Positions 33,350 to 45,673 are shown, counted from the stretch's first letter. The stretch is DNA of 49,317 nucleotides from Gnetum montanum (GCA_015680685.1 MNCI01016492.1:531559-580875); one strand, 5' to 3'. Numbers and translations: made by a program. The notes: generated by a model not told the origin, from the letters alone.

Positions 33350-34158
33350 TGATGTGGAGCCTACCTCAATAGACTCCAAAAGGATCCATTCCACAAGCCT
33401 TCCAATAAAAATTCAACTTAGAAGTAGAAACAAGACAAGAAATTGGAGAGAATTTTTCTTTTTATAAGAAAAATCTTAATATGTAGAGAATTACATAAAA
33501 TATGAAGAGCCAAGTTCAACTCAAACTTCTCACAAGGATCTTAAAGGCCACATATGTCCTCTCTCAATCCTCAATTACTCACAATGGAGCTAAAGCTCAA
33601 TAGAAGACACTTATAAGAGATTCTCTCAATCATTCTCAAGTGCTCTCCATTGCCTCTAATGCTTACTCTTTCTCAAGATTTGGACAGTTAATTATAGCTT
33701 CTTAGTATGACCTTTCATCTTTCCTCCAATCTGCCATTCAATTTGATGTTTGTTAAAATCTGTGTGATACATATATGAGAAATAGTAGAAGTCTATCTTG
33801 AATGTAGAGGATATTAGAGTAGATGTCTTAGGGAAGACATATTGTAATAGAAGTCTTGGCTGAGATGTCTAAAACACAATTGGAATGTCTCATTTGTAGT
33901 TGGGACATCTCCCCTACAAGGCCAAAATACAAGGATGCTTATTTCAAGGTGTGGAACCTCTAGACACCTTTAGAAAAAGTTCCCATAGCCTCCAAAACAT
34001 CCTAAACTCATCAAAATAGCCCCAAAACACCTCCAAACATGGAAAAATGCATTGGAATCATCATCAAAAGATCAACACAAGAAGACATACATAACAAACA
34101 TATACACATACTCAAGATACATTGAGGATTACACAAGGACTGGGTGATGTCCTCATCA
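33350..34158 (-). repeat. Element M, 5' LTR
   Basis: Partner of 30069-30903, with a few small deletions (for example around 33655). The AGATGTCT cluster is at 33790-33905. A 69-residue frame at 34011-34220 crosses the LTR edge and is chance. Confidence 0.88.
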
Positions 34159-34397
34159 TCAAGAATGTTACATAGTTTTGGTGCATGATATAGATAATGA
34201 AGAAGTAGAGTAGATTTCAATGTTTCAGGATTTCTTGAATGTATTCAAAAAGAAACTCCCTAGATTACCTTCTATTAGTAACATTGACTCTAAGATTATA
34301 GTTAAGCCTAAAATCCAACTACTTTTAAAGAAACCTTAGAAAATGTCTCCTGTGAAGTTGGAAAAAAATAAGATACAAAGTTAGGAGTTGATGAACA
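34159..34397 (+). pseudogene. Element G protease-RT linker, continued after M
   Basis: ECYIVLVHDIDNEEVE and MFQDFLNVFKKKLPRLPSIS match the segment leading into gypsy RT (C-x-x-Y-L-x-x-V, then F-x-D-V-F-P-x-x-L-P-G-L-P-P). The rest of RT is absent because element E starts at 34398. This shows that G continues across the M insertion. Confidence 0.75.
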
Positions 34398-34867
34398 TAT
34401 TAAGTTTTTTTATACTAAGATCACAAGGTCTAGTAAACTAAAAATAATTAGATAACTATCAAAGCATAAATTTAAAAACTTAAATATTGGAATACACCTT
34501 GAGCATTATAGTGTTCACATTGTTGATCACAAATATTACATCTTAGTCATAAAGAAAAAAAATATAGAAAGTTAATATTAAATAGTGTGTCTCTAGAATA
34601 TTCAGCACACTCATAATCTTGGATAGAAGTATAATTAACATATTTATAGGTTAAGAGAAATAGTCATATCAATATAACAAGCAAACATAAATAGTGATTA
34701 ATATTACGTAAGGAGAATAAGTAATGAGTTTTCTTAACAATATTTAAATAATACATAACACCATAGATCATACATTATGATGATTTATATAAACGCTCAT
34801 GGTGTTATGGGATATAGACATAAATAACCATGTTGAACTTACTATAACATACAAAATATTTAATACG
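34398..34867 (-). repeat. Element E, 3' LTR
   Basis: The sequence to about 34790 matches 43101-43432 followed by 49128-49197, which shows that K-plus split the other copy. The right edge is put at 34867, where the minus strand has TTGAGGGA (a possible polypurine tract) just before TCGTATTAAATATTTTG. The last 77 bases have no partner in the window. Confidence 0.65.
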
Positions 34868-35552
34868 ATCCCTCAAGATTAACATGGAGATCAATAATGT
34901 TGCTTTACTATCTATAATCAAATCCATGGCATTCATAAAATAAGTGATGACAAAAACATCACTTTACTATTAGACTTCACAATACTACATGAATTATATA
35001 TTTATAAGAACACTTAATAGTTGTGAAGTAATGCTCTAAAGTGAAATTCTTTTTAAGAAATATGCATTTTATAATAAACACTATATCACCAAGTTAACTA
35101 TTAGTTATATCTCTAATTAGGAAAGCTAATTATTGTTATACTTACATGATGATAGTGAGCAAATGTTTACTATACAATAATGTTGTAAATTATTTTTCTT
35201 TCCTAAATTATAAGGATAATAACTAGAAATATGACGATTAAGTATCTCCTTATAACATAATAAATATTCAATTACAAAAAAGAAATATATGCTTATTAGA
35301 GAAAATTATAAATTAAATAACTTTAACATCCAACATAAGTATTTATATCAATAAAAACAAGGAAACTTGAAAATCCTTAAATCATGAATCAACAAATAAG
35401 TCTATATGTGCATTTATTAAATTATGAAAAATAGTGCATGATGATTTGGGCTTTAATTTAGGCATAGAGTTCTTCACCATGGACTCTTCAAGAACTATAG
35501 GAATTTTATATAAAGGTAGTAGAACATATTTAGCTTACTCTTTCATAAATAA
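34868..35552 (-). other. Element E interior, left part
   Basis: No protein motif is seen on either strand. A 76-residue frame crosses into the K-minus LTR (35434-35664, plus) and has no resemblance to element proteins. Confidence 0.5.
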
Positions 35553-35557
35553 GAGAT

Positions 35558-36691
35558 TGAGGATCAAAAACTTAGAAGGGGGGTTGAATAAGTTCCTCAA
35601 TTTGCAATCAAACTTTTCACACAAAAACTTATGTGGTTCCCTAACTTGGGTAGTCCAAACTTAGAGGGTAGATTCCTTACACATCTCCAAACTTTTTTTC
35701 TTCCAAAATTTTATTTTAAGGACACCAAAACCTTTAGAATATTTGAGCTCCGCTAAGGAGAGTATTGTAACTACAAAATCTCTCAACCTTGTAGGGTCCC
35801 AACAAGCTCAAAATGTGGTTTAGAGGATCGCATAACCTATACAAGATAGAGCTCCACTCTAAATTATTTTGACATAGAAAAATAACTCAATATTGTAGTA
35901 TCTTGGCAAGCTCAAAATGGATGCCTTTTTGCAAGAAGCATATCAACTACTAAAAGTAACAAAGAAAGAGAGAAAAATAAGGAAAGAATGTAACTCAAAT
36001 TACATATCCTTGTACTTTGAAGCATATCTCTACAATCAATCAGGCAAATGATGTGCCAAATGAAGTACATAAGTACAACAACATAGAATAGATAATGATA
36101 GCTTTGATGTTGATAATACTTGCATAATTCCCAAGAATTTGGAGTCTTCTTAGAGCTTGATAGTTTCTGAAAACACCTCAAAATTCATGCAACAAATACC
36201 TAATGGCTAATGTAGATGTCTCCTTCAAAGGGACATATACCTAAGTTCAACCTTAATTCTAGAGAGATGTATTCTTGTAGAATGGGACATCTCTTATGAG
36301 AGGTCTCTAGGAAGACATCATCTTTACAATAGGGATGTATCCTATTTCTTGAAGACATCTTCCTATGAATTCATTCTTCTTAGCTAAGATGTCTACTATT
36401 TCTTGGATACATCTCCTCAATTTCTGAGCTATAGTTTCTAAGGCTTTCTTTGGTTTATTTGGATTTTCTTCAATCCTTGAAGCATCTTCATTTAGTTTGT
36501 AGCTTTCATTTATGTCTATGCTCTCATCTTATCTATGATGTCTCCATTTGACAACCTATTGTAGATTTCATTCCCTTAAGTCCTTATTCATGATGTGAAG
36601 TTCTTGTTCATGACTTGTAAACACATCATCCATAATAAACATTCTTTATTCTCCATTTTTCTTAAATTTTTGACATACCAAAAGGTCAAAA
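35558..36691 (-). repeat. K-minus, 3' LTR
   Basis: It shares its length with 40023-41748 (less the solo LTR there) and with both K-plus LTRs in reverse complement. On the minus strand it starts with T-x-T-TGACCTTTTGG and ends with ATCCTCA. It contains many GATGTCT motifs (36205-36545). Confidence 0.88.
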
Positions 36692-36702
36692 ATCTCCCCC
36701 TT
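36692..36702 (-). other. Polypurine tract of K-minus
   Basis: The minus strand reads AAGGGGGAGA, directly before the LTR start. Confidence 0.85.
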
Positions 36703-38185
36703 GTTGGTGATGTTTAAAACTTAAGAAAATGAATTAGTAGTCTCTAGAAATCATTAAGACATATATAATTGCAATATTTCTCATGACACAAGTTTAAATA
36801 TATCCAACAGATCCTAACAGTACAATAAATTCCATGAATCACAATTAGTCAATACATGTTACATCATCACATCACAATCATATTTTACATAATCACATAT
36901 GATCATAAATGATGTCCATAATACCATAATCATGTTGATCCATATATCTGATAATCAATTTGATGTCAAATGATTGCCACTAATATTAAATATAATACCA
37001 AGATCTTTCCCTTTTTGTACACCATCAAAAAGAAGTGGATCCAAGCAACAACATAGACAAAAATAATGCATAATTTTCATCCAAGTGGTACCATATAAGA
37101 GATTAGACATGAAATTTCATAAGAACAAGTACATACCTAACACATCAAGAATTTATAGATCAGTGTTTAGGTCATGAAATAAGGAAATTTCCAAGATTTC
37201 CATATTTTGAGAAAATATAAGGTATATTTGTCATTCATTTTCAAAATGTCATAAGAGGATTTCATAATTAAAACATGAGGAATTAAGTACTTCTAAGAAG
37301 ATATATTCATAGTACTATCATAGAGATACAAAAATAGTTAAGTAGAGCATATTTTGTAACATTATTTCATGGGGCTAACAAAAAAAAATTTCATTTAAGA
37401 GTTGCCCTCTTGTTAATGACCTATAACTAATCTAAACATTACTAAGTCAAGCCTTTTAATTTATGTTCAAGAGAATTTAAAACCAAAGGTTGATTTCTAA
37501 AGTTTGAGCATGTAATGTCATGTAACTTGTTTGAATACTCCATTAGTAAAAATTAACCAATATCACATGATTTTATAATCATTCTATATTCTACTCCTTT
37601 TGAGACGTCAACAAGGGCTTAGTAATTTCATGGCATATATATCCAAATTTTAAGGAAGGGTCAAAAGAACATCACTTATCATGTTAAGATCATTCTAAGG
37701 TAGTAAAAAGTTTAAAGATTGAACCAGAAATATTTTGCTCTAGTAGTAGATGAGTATAACTTTCATATGCCTTTAAAAAAATTTCACACTTATGAATGCT
37801 TCATAGTAATTTATGAGGGCTAAGCTTCCCCTACATATGTGTTTCCTTTTATCCTAAAGTTAATTACATAGCTTAAGATGTAATTATGTGGTTCAATGAA
37901 ACAAAAAATTGGATAAAAAATAGAACGAACATGTCTTTTCTCTAAATCAATCAACTAACCATTTTACTTAATCCAATATTATTAAATCAAATTTATATTA
38001 TGATAAACATTGATATCATTCTTGATTCTTAGATTCTATTTTTATACAAAAATAAGCTTTTTAATGACATGTATACAATTAAAATATTTTAGCATGGGAG
38101 GAAGCCATACTATTTTGATCTTTCTCCTTATGGATAGAGATATATCTTTCATAAATATAATATATAAATTATTCAAGGACAAGCC
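36703..38185 (-). other. K-minus non-coding 3' interior
   Basis: About 1.5 kb where copia elements would have integrase and RT. None of their motifs is seen. The part next to the LTR (AATTCATTTTCTTAAGTTTT on the minus strand) matches K-plus at 47889. Confidence 0.6.
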
Positions 38186-38189
38186 AAAA

Positions 38190-38900
38190 TTTTAACTAGC
38201 AAGTAAGGAGATAGAACTTACCATGGCTTATCTTACTTTCAATTGAGATGAAAAAGACTAATGAAGTTTGAGATGAGGTCATCTATCATGGAGTACCTCC
38301 TTAACCTTTAAATTTCTTTCATTAGTTCTTTTGCATGATGATCCAACTTGTTTGTGTTCTTCATGATAAGAGAATTTTTTATCATCTTCTATATCATCCA
38401 TTATTTTGAGGAATTTTCCAATTTTCTACTCATTTTCATTTTTAGTTACTAATTCTTGCAAAATACTCTTACTAGGAACCTTTTGGCAAGACCAAGAATC
38501 AATGCTATTTTGACCAGCATGAGGATAACCAAAATCTTTTTTATAAAAAAATTAAGTTTTATCCTCAAGAATAGGATTATCAAACCTAATTATACTTGAG
38601 CTAGAGCTTGGATCCTTTTGTGGGGTTTCTTCCAAGTGTTCACTCTTAGGATAATTTTCATGGATTCCTCCTTCTCAAAAATCTCTGCATTTTTCTTCAT
38701 CTAAATGGGTTAGTAGTTGAATCTCAACCTTTATGTCTAGGATTTCTCCATTTAATTTGGAAGATAAGGTATGAATTTTAAAAAATATTCTACTCATATT
38801 TTTCTTTACCTTCCTATGTAGATAATGTAGAATGATATTTTCTTCTCGTAATTCACTATACTATTCTTCATACTTACCTCTTGGTTCATCAAAAATTTGT
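38190..38900 (-). pseudogene. K-minus gag extension of unknown function
   Basis: Minus-strand pieces such as IRFDNPILEDKT, QNSIDSWSCQ and a HEEHKQVGSSCKRTNERN block correspond in order to K-plus 45800-46400 (VKFDNVIHEDNN, QNKIDAWSCQ, KEHEQIESSYKRSNERK). A coiled-coil-like Glu/Leu/Lys stretch precedes them. Conservation between the two copies suggests real coding in the ancestor. I do not recognise the domain. It follows the zinc knuckle where copia protease normally begins, but has no Asp-Ser/Thr-Gly triad. Confidence 0.55.
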
Positions 38901-39967
38901 AGTGAATTTTCATTTGTGTGTGCCATGAAAATAAGCTAATAGTGTTTTGTGGAGTTATCTACTTCTTCATAATTTTGCTCATCATCATCCTAGTTGGTGT
39001 AGAAGTTGGTCTTTTTCATTTCTACATCAATCCTCTATTTTTGTTGCAGCCTACCATTTCTAGGGAATTTCTTGGCCACATGGCCTCTTCATCCACATAT
39101 CCAATATTCTATTGAAGAAGCATCAAAATTAGAATTTGTCAAATTTTTACCTATATCCTTACCTTTAGAGTTAGATTCATTAGGGCCTGATTGCTTAATA
39201 CTTCTTTCATTTCTTGCAAGAAGTCATTAGAATCTTCTTGAAAGAAGAGATATCTCTTCTTCGTTGCTCACATCTTGCTTAGTAGGTTTCTTTTCCTTGG
39301 ATGCCAATTTTAAGGAAATGGGTTCTTTTCTTATTGCCCCTTTGCTTATGAGGTTCATTTCATAAGAAATAAGAATAAATTGAAGCTCTTTGAATTTTAG
39401 AATTGAAAAATCTCTAATCTCTTCTATAGTTGTAATCTTAGGTCTTAATTTAGGTTGGAGTGTTTGAATCATTTTTATTATCACATTGCTTTTAGGCAAG
39501 TCTTTTCATGTGCCCCTAATTGCTACAACTAGATCATTATCCCTATAGAAATAGTATTTTATCTTTTCACCTTCTCTCATTTTGAATTTTTCATACTCAC
39601 TTTGTGAGATCAAAAGTTTAGATTGTTTCACTATGGATGTTCCTTAATAGGTAGCTTCTAGGGTTTCCCAAATTTCTTTAGAAATTCTAAAACTAGCTAT
39701 CCTATTGAATTTAGACTTATATAATGCACAATATAAATAATTCTTTGCTTTGAAATCGTACATAAACTTATCTCTTTCTTTCGATGTCCACTTACTCCAT
39801 GGTTTGAGGGCCTTTGTTACATTATCGATAGGTGGTATGTATCCTTAGAGGATGAAATCTCACACTTGGAACTCCATTGACTCAAAGAAGCCTTGAATCC
39901 TTTCCTTCCAATAGGCAAAATTGAACCCATCAAACATTGGTGGCTTTGTGTAGGATGTCCACTCCAT
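38901..39967 (-). pseudogene. K-minus gag
   Basis: The ATG at 39967 begins MEWTSYTKPPMFDGFNFAYW, the classic opening of copia gag (P-x-F-D-G-x-N-Y-x-x-W). Then come ISKEIWETLEATY, IVKQSKLL, MIQTLQPKLRPKITTIEE and FKELQFILISYEMNL, in the usual order (W-x-x-L-x-x-x-Y-E; L-x-S-L-P-x-x-W; L-x-G-x-L-x-x-Y-E). The zinc knuckle at 39106-39065 reads YWICG, a stop, RGHVAKKFP, so two of four ligands are lost (first Cys to Tyr, last Cys to Phe). A 90-residue open piece spans 39227-39499. Confidence 0.85.
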
Positions 39968-40007
39968 AGTTCACTCTTGAAGGGTAATGTTGAGCACAAT
40001 AGTACTA

Positions 40008-40020
40008 GGCTTCAATACCA
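40008..40020 (-). other. Primer binding site of K-minus (tRNA-Met type)
   Basis: The minus strand reads TGGTATTGAAGCC, near the common TGGTATCAGAGCC, two bases inside the LTR. Confidence 0.85.
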
Positions 40021-40022
40021 CT

Positions 40023-41748
40023 TGAGGATCGAGATCATATAATGGATTTTGAATAAGTTCTTTACTTTGCACTAAAACCTATCAAATAAAAACACACAAA
40101 ACATTACATGGTTTCCAAACTTAAGTAGTTGACACTCAGAGGGTAGATTCCTTGCATACCTCCAAACTTTGTTTCTTATGAAATGTGGTTTTGAGGACAC
40201 CACAACCTTTACAAGATTTTAGCTCCACTAAGAAGAGTTTAGTTGTTGTGAAGTCTCTCAATTCCACAAGGTCCCAACAAGCTAAAAATTTGGTTTAGAG
40301 GATCCCACAACCTATATAGGATAGAGGTCCACTCTGGAGTGTTTTGACACAACAAAACAACTTAATCCCATAGGATCCCGACAAGCTCAAAGTGGATGCC
40401 ATCTTACAAGAAGCACATCAACCCCTTAAGGTAGCAAAGAAAGAGAAATAAAAATAAGGAAAGAGTGTAACTCAAATTACAAATCCATGTACTTTTAAGC
40501 ATAGTTCTACAACCAATCAAAAAAATGATATGATAAATGAAGTACATAAGTATAACAACATAGAATAGACAATGATATCTTTGATGTTGAAAATAATTAC
40601 ATAATTTCCAAGAATTTGGAGTCTTCTTATAGGTTCAGAGTTTCCAAAAATACCTCTAAATTCATGCAACTACCCAACAACTAGTGTATATGTTTCCTTC
40701 AAAGTTACGATGTCTACTTGAGTTCAGCCTTAATTTTGGATATACGCCTCCTTGGAGAATGGAATGTCTCTTGTGAGATGCCTCTAGGGAGATTTCTTCT
40801 TTGTAATGGAGGCATCTCCTATTTCTTGAAGATGTCTTCCTATGAATTCATTCTTAATAGTTAAGATGTCTGCTATTTATTAGAGACATCTCTTTAACTT
40901 TTGAGCTCTAGTTTTTTAGGCTTTCTCTTATTGAGTTGGCTTCTTCCTACTACTTGAAGCATATTCATTTCATTTGTAGCTTTTGTTTGTATTCATGCTC
41001 TCATTGTAGTATTCCATTCCTAGATGTCACAACAAATATAAAAAAATACATCATATGAAATATTATGCATAAGACGATAGCATAGCAAATGTCAAATATA
41101 TGTAACATTCAACATTATGTGTAAATGAAATAATAGGGAAAATGTAGAAAGAGAAAGAAAAGAATGCTTTATTGATATGGAATAGAGTATTTGGACCATG
41201 ATATGAGAGTATTCCTTGGGGTTTTGTTCCTTTGGCAACTATCCCTTAGAAGCAATCCAACATTTCCATCATAGTTAGACCTACCATTGGCTAGAAGGTA
41301 TGGCCAATCCCCTTCTTGTCCCATTTCACCTGGCACCCATGGCTCTCCTTTATCAGCTATGCCACTCCATACTGACATAACCTCTAAGCCTAGGTATAAA
41401 TGCCTTATGTGAAATCTCCAAAGGTCATCTCAAGAAACATGATCATTATTACAATGCATCCTTTTAGGTCTCAATTACAACATGCCCTTTTAGGTTTTTT
41501 TATAATAGCAATAACACTTGTTATGAAGAGGCACCATCTTCATTATGTAGTAGCATCATTTGGGAATGGGAACATTACACTCATCTTGCCTATGAAGTCT
41601 TATTTGACAAGCCACTGTAGATTTCATTCCCTTGAGTCCTTATTTCATGATGTGGATTTCTTGTTCATGACTTGTAAACACATCATCCACAACAAACATT
41701 CTTTGTTCTCTATTTATCTCAAGGTTTTGGCATATCAAAAGGTCAATA
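40023..41748 (-). repeat. K-minus, 5' LTR (carrying a solo LTR)
   Basis: It matches 35558-36691 except for the 580-base insertion at 41005-41584. Without it the length is about 1.15 kb, equal to the other K LTRs. Confidence 0.88.
41005..41579 (+). mobile_element. Solo LTR (or short terminal-inverted-repeat element) inside K-minus LTR
   Basis: Comparison with the other K LTRs shows a 575-base insert with perfect target duplication CTCAT (41000-41004 and 41580-41584). The ends are TGTAGTATTCCATTCC and GGGAATGGGAACATTACA, an imperfect inverted repeat with TG...CA. A TATA-like TATAAATG lies at 41395. TG...CA ends, a 5-base duplication and an internal TATA box fit a solo LTR left by recombination. 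The unusually long inverted repeat leaves a small DNA element open. Two open frames that cross it (41169-41378 minus, 41400-41780 plus) are not supported. Confidence 0.75.
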
Positions 41749-41753
41749 GAGAT

Positions 41754-43085
41754 GACCATAAAAATAAGAGGAATATGTAGCATAATATGATAGTACGTAT
41801 CCATCCATTTCCATATTTATAATAGATAGTCAATCCACAAGGTTTCCCTCCTTTACGTTGGCATAGAATAGACATAATAGAGGCTAACAAATCCTTCAAA
41901 GCTTCCTTGTAAGATATAATATCAATGAAGTGAAAGCATGACATCTTAAGTTGTGAAATCAAGATTCTCACAATGGGAATGGTCTAGTGCTTTCCCCATT
42001 CATCTTAATTCCCAAATTTTAATAATTGATACCTAGGAAACATCACATGCTTTAATGTAAAATTTATTTTGACTATCTAAATATAAAATCTTAGAAATCT
42101 CTTTTGAATTCTAGAGAATCACTAGGTCTTTCTAGTTTGATAGATGAAACAACTATTATTTTAGATTCTCACAATGTTATCAACCAACTGCAATGCCCTT
42201 TGACATTGTGAACTTCATGAATGGTGTTAGGCCTAACCTCTATAATTTACCATCATGATGTAATTTAACCAAATTTTTTTTAATATTAGATTATAAAAGT
42301 AGTATTTAACATTGATCCTAGGCTCTACATATCTAACATATTCATATTTAGGTAAAAATATATTTAAGTCTCTTATTTTATTGGTAATAACTTCATAATG
42401 GCATGACAATTATAAACTATAATTTCAACTTTTTGGCCTTTCATGCTAATACAAAAGCTTCATAGTATGAATTACCATGGTGATATTTTGTTTTGGTAAT
42501 AACAATAATGATGTATCACATTTTTTGAATTCTAAGAAATTTGGGGATGGAATACAATCATGCACTTCTTTTTGAAGACCTCTATGACTCACCTCATTCT
42601 CTTCTACTGCAAGTTATTTCAAAAAATAGTTCATCTACAACCTATAAAAAATCAGGGCTTTCTAGAACAAAATTTTAAATAATTGAAAATAACATGCATT
42701 GCAAAATTCAACTATTAGATAGCAATTTCTATAAACTAAAAACTAATTTGCAACATATACTGCAAATTTATACAATTAATAAAACTAAAATTGTGAAATA
42801 AATCTTTTCTTTGAATTCATAAGAAAAAACATAGTATATTAATTTAAAAATGGATTTTAAATAATTACCAAATGACCATTAAAGAATAACATTAATTTAA
42901 ACCTCAATAGGCTTGAAACATCAATATTTTTTTTACTATGCTAAGACCTTTGTAGTTTTCATGATTTTGCATTTATGAAAATCAAGTTCTATGGTTCATA
43001 TTTATACTTACCATAACATTCAATGCATATAACTACAACAACATGATACATGTTTCATGATGTTGATTAAACAACTCATCAAAAC
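41754..43085 (-). other. Element E interior, right part
   Basis: Between the E primer binding site and the K-minus insertion. No gag or pol motif could be read. A 78-residue minus frame (41735-41971) crosses into K-minus. E therefore looks like a non-coding, non-autonomous element, or one whose coding was lost. Confidence 0.5.
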
Positions 43086-43100
43086 CTTTCTCTAATACCA
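43086..43100 (-). other. Primer binding site of element E (tRNA-Met type)
   Basis: The minus strand reads TGGTATTAGAGAAAG directly after ...AACTTAACA, the LTR end. This sets E's minus orientation and LTR edge at 43101. Confidence 0.75.
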
Positions 43101-43432
43101 TGTTAAGTTTTATCATACTTACATCACAAGTACAAGGAAACTATAAATACTTTGATAACTATAACAATATAAATCAAAGAACATAAAGGTTGGAACACAT
43201 CATGAATATTATAGTATTCATGGTAGTGATTACATACATTACATATTAATCATAAACAAAGATAAATAGAGAAAATAATTATTAAACAATATATCTTTAC
43301 CACATGCAACACACTTATCATCTTCAAAAGAATTAGAATTAACACATTTATATCTTAAGAGTAATAATCATGTTGATAGAACAAGCAAATGCAGTGAGTA
43401 ATTAAAATTACCTACAAAGAATAAGAAATAGA
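43101..43432 (-). repeat. Element E, 5' LTR, left piece
   Basis: It matches 34398-34738. The match resumes at 49128 after element K-plus, for example TTCTTAATAAGTTTCAAATAATATATAA against TTCTTAACAATATTTAAATAATACATAA compared in pieces. K-plus split this LTR. Confidence 0.75.
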
Positions 43433-44595
43433 TTTGGACCTTTTGGTATGTCAAAACCTTAAGAAAAATGAAGAACAAAGAATGTTTGCATGGTGTTGTG
43501 TTAATAAGACAAGATTATGGAAAATGACTCAACAAGAGAACAAGACTCAAGGACTCATAAGCAAGGTTGACATCATCAAGAACTTGTGGAGTATGCAAAA
43601 TTTTAGAAATCAAGGAAAAGGAATGAAGATTTCAAGTGTAACCCTAAACTAAAGAAAGAAATCTCCAAAGAACATTAGATGTCTTAGCCGAAGTGAAGGA
43701 ACATCAAAAATATGTCTCCAAAGAATAGCAGATGTCTTGGTTGAATTGAAGATTACTTATAAAAAGATGTCTTCAAAAAATAGAAATACATCTTCTTGAA
43801 GATGTCTCTACAAAGAAATATTTCTTGAAGAAATGATGTCTCTCTTGAATGAAGGTCTGATATAGAAAGACATCTCAACCTTGAAGAAGACATCTATAAT
43901 GATCATTAGATAGTTTTTGCATGAATTTTAAGGTAATTTTAGAAACATATTGGCTATAAGAAGTTTTTATTCCACTAGGAATTGAGCAAGAATTTTGTAC
44001 TTTCAACTACAATTATCATGCAATCATTGTAATCATCATTCTCTTGTTATTTTTTCTCATTAGACTATCTTTTTTCTATTGTAACTAGTTAAAGTGAGTT
44101 GTGCCTCAAAGTATAAGGATAACAAAACTTAGTTTCATTCATCCCTTGTAATTGTTATTCTCTTTTGTTGTCCTATGAGGTTGATGTGCTTCTTATAAGA
44201 AGGAATTTTTCTTGAGCTTGTTGGTATCCTATAGGATTCAGTGTTGGTGTAATATCATAATACTCTAGATCAGAGCTTAAGTTGTAAATGTTGTGAAATC
44301 CTAGAAACTACATTTCTAACCTTATTGGGATCTTACAAGGTTGAGTGGATTCATGGAATTTAATGACTCCAAAGTAGAGCTTAGAGCTTGTATAGGGTGT
44401 GGTATCCTTCAAACCATATTTGAGAGTAACAAAGTCTAGAGTTGTACTAGCAAACTACCCTCTAAGTGTGGACTACCCAAGTTGGGGAACCACACTAAAT
44501 TTGATGTATGTGATATCTCAACAATTTTTAATTTTGTGAACTTATTCATCATCCCACAACACCACCCCCCACCCTTTTAAATTCAACAATCTTCA
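43433..44595 (+). repeat. K-plus, 5' LTR
   Basis: It starts TTTGGACCTTTTGGTATGTC and ends CAACAATCTTCA. It has eight or nine ATGTCT/AGACAT motifs between 43675 and 43905 in units of 40-50 bases. A TATA-like TATAAG is at 43955-43960, and a CCACCCCCCACCC run lies near the end. Confidence 0.88.
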
Positions 44596-44597
44596 AG

Positions 44598-44610
44598 TGG
44601 TATTAGAGCC
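44598..44610 (+). other. Primer binding site of K-plus (tRNA-Met type)
   Basis: TGGTATTAGAGCC, one mismatch from the common plant site TGGTATCAGAGCC. Confidence 0.9.
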
Positions 44611-44619
44611 TAGTAGTCT

Positions 44620-45673
44620 TCTTCTTCATCAATTTCAAGAGTGAACAATCGAGGTGATGGATTCAACTTCACCTATTTGAAAGCTAGAATGCAAGGATTC
44701 TCCAAATCTATGGAGTTCAAAGTTTGGGAGTTCAACCTTAAAGGCTACACTCCACTTATTGACAACTCCACTAGAACCATCAAGCCCTGCAACAAATGGA
44801 TACAAGAGTAGAAATATAAGTTTATGTTTGACTCAAAAGAGAAAAAAATTTTTATATTGTGCTTTCAATAAATTTGGGTTTAATAGAGTATCAAGTTGTA
44901 AAATGGCCAAAGAAATTTGGCAAACATTATAAGCTGCTTATGAAGGAATCTCTATTGTGAAACAATCTAAATTATTAGTTCTAAAAAGCAAACATCATAA
45001 GCTTAAAATGAAAGAAGGTGACATTTCTTCTCTAGAGAAAATGATATTATTCTAGCCATTAGAGGTATTGGTAAAGATTTTCCAAAAAGTGATCTCATCA
45101 TTAAAATGATCAAAACACTTCAACTGGAGTTCAAACCAAAGGTCATGGCCATGGAGAAGATCAGATATTTTTCAACTCTAAAATTTTAAGAGCTTTAAAG
45201 AGCTCTCATTGCTTATGAAATGAACCTCATAAGTGAAAGAGCTATCCAAGAAAATCCCATTACTCTAAAGAGTGCCTCCAAGGACGAATAGCTAAATAAT
45301 CATGATGAGGGCAACAAAGAAGAGATTGCCTTTCTCTCAAGCTAAAACGATTGATAGCAAGGAGAAGTAAGGGGCCAAATCAACAAAGATCCAATCTATT
45401 CAAAGGTAAAGAAAGAGGTAAAATGGTTTAAATTCTATCCTTGATTTCTCTTATATAAAATGTTGGATTTATGGCAAAAGAGGCCATATGGCCTCTGAAT
45501 GTCCTAGCAATAACAAGATGCAACCAAAGAACATATCCAATAACAAGGAATTGAAAAATACCAACTTTTATACAAGTTGGAATGATGGTGAGCAAAGTGA
45601 AGAAGAAGTAGACAACTCTACCAAAGATTCTCATCTCATATGCATGGCACTTATAGATGAAAATTCTTCATAA
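44620..45673 (+). pseudogene. K-plus gag
   Basis: RGDGFNFTYLKARMQGFSKS, then MEFKVWEFNLKGYTPLID open the copia gag. MAKEIWQTL, AAYEGISIVKQSKLLVLKSK and LIAYEMNLI follow, with frame changes near 44870 and 45060. The zinc knuckle at 45461-45502 reads CWIYGKRGHMASECP: three ligands kept, second Cys now Tyr. After it NTNFYTSWNDGEQSEEEVDN and LICMALIDENSS match K-minus closely. The original start is not preserved. Gag would package the element's RNA; other products must come from elsewhere. Confidence 0.85.

Larger units (their letters stand above)
30069..34158 (-). mobile_element. Element M: small gypsy element with gag and protease only
   Basis: Direct repeats of about 0.8 kb (30069-30903 and 33350-34158), with TGATGTGG and CCTCATCA ends, bound 2.4 kb of interior read on the minus strand: PBS, gag, zinc knuckle, protease, one unassigned frame, PPT. 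No RT, RNase H or integrase is present, so it would need another element's enzymes. It is inserted in the protease-RT linker of element G. I could not find a matching target duplication. Confidence 0.85.
35558..41748 (-). mobile_element. Element K-minus: gag-only copia-like retrotransposon
   Basis: LTRs at 35558-36691 and 40023-41748 bound 3.3 kb holding PBS, gag, zinc knuckle and a gag extension, and then only non-coding DNA up to the PPT. Target duplication GAGAT is present at 35553-35557 and 41749-41753. No protease, integrase or RT is visible. A second copy (K-plus) lies in the opposite direction at 43433-49127 with the same layout, so the gag-only structure is a property of the family rather than damage to one copy. 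It is inserted in the interior of element E. Confidence 0.85.

Noticed and set aside
30064-34163. Target duplication for element M
   Set aside because: TGATG to the left and TCAAG to the right do not match, although the LTR ends, PBS and PPT are clear.
41400-41780. 126-residue plus-strand frame
   Set aside because: It starts inside the solo LTR and ends in E after crossing the K LTR, so it joins three unrelated sequences.
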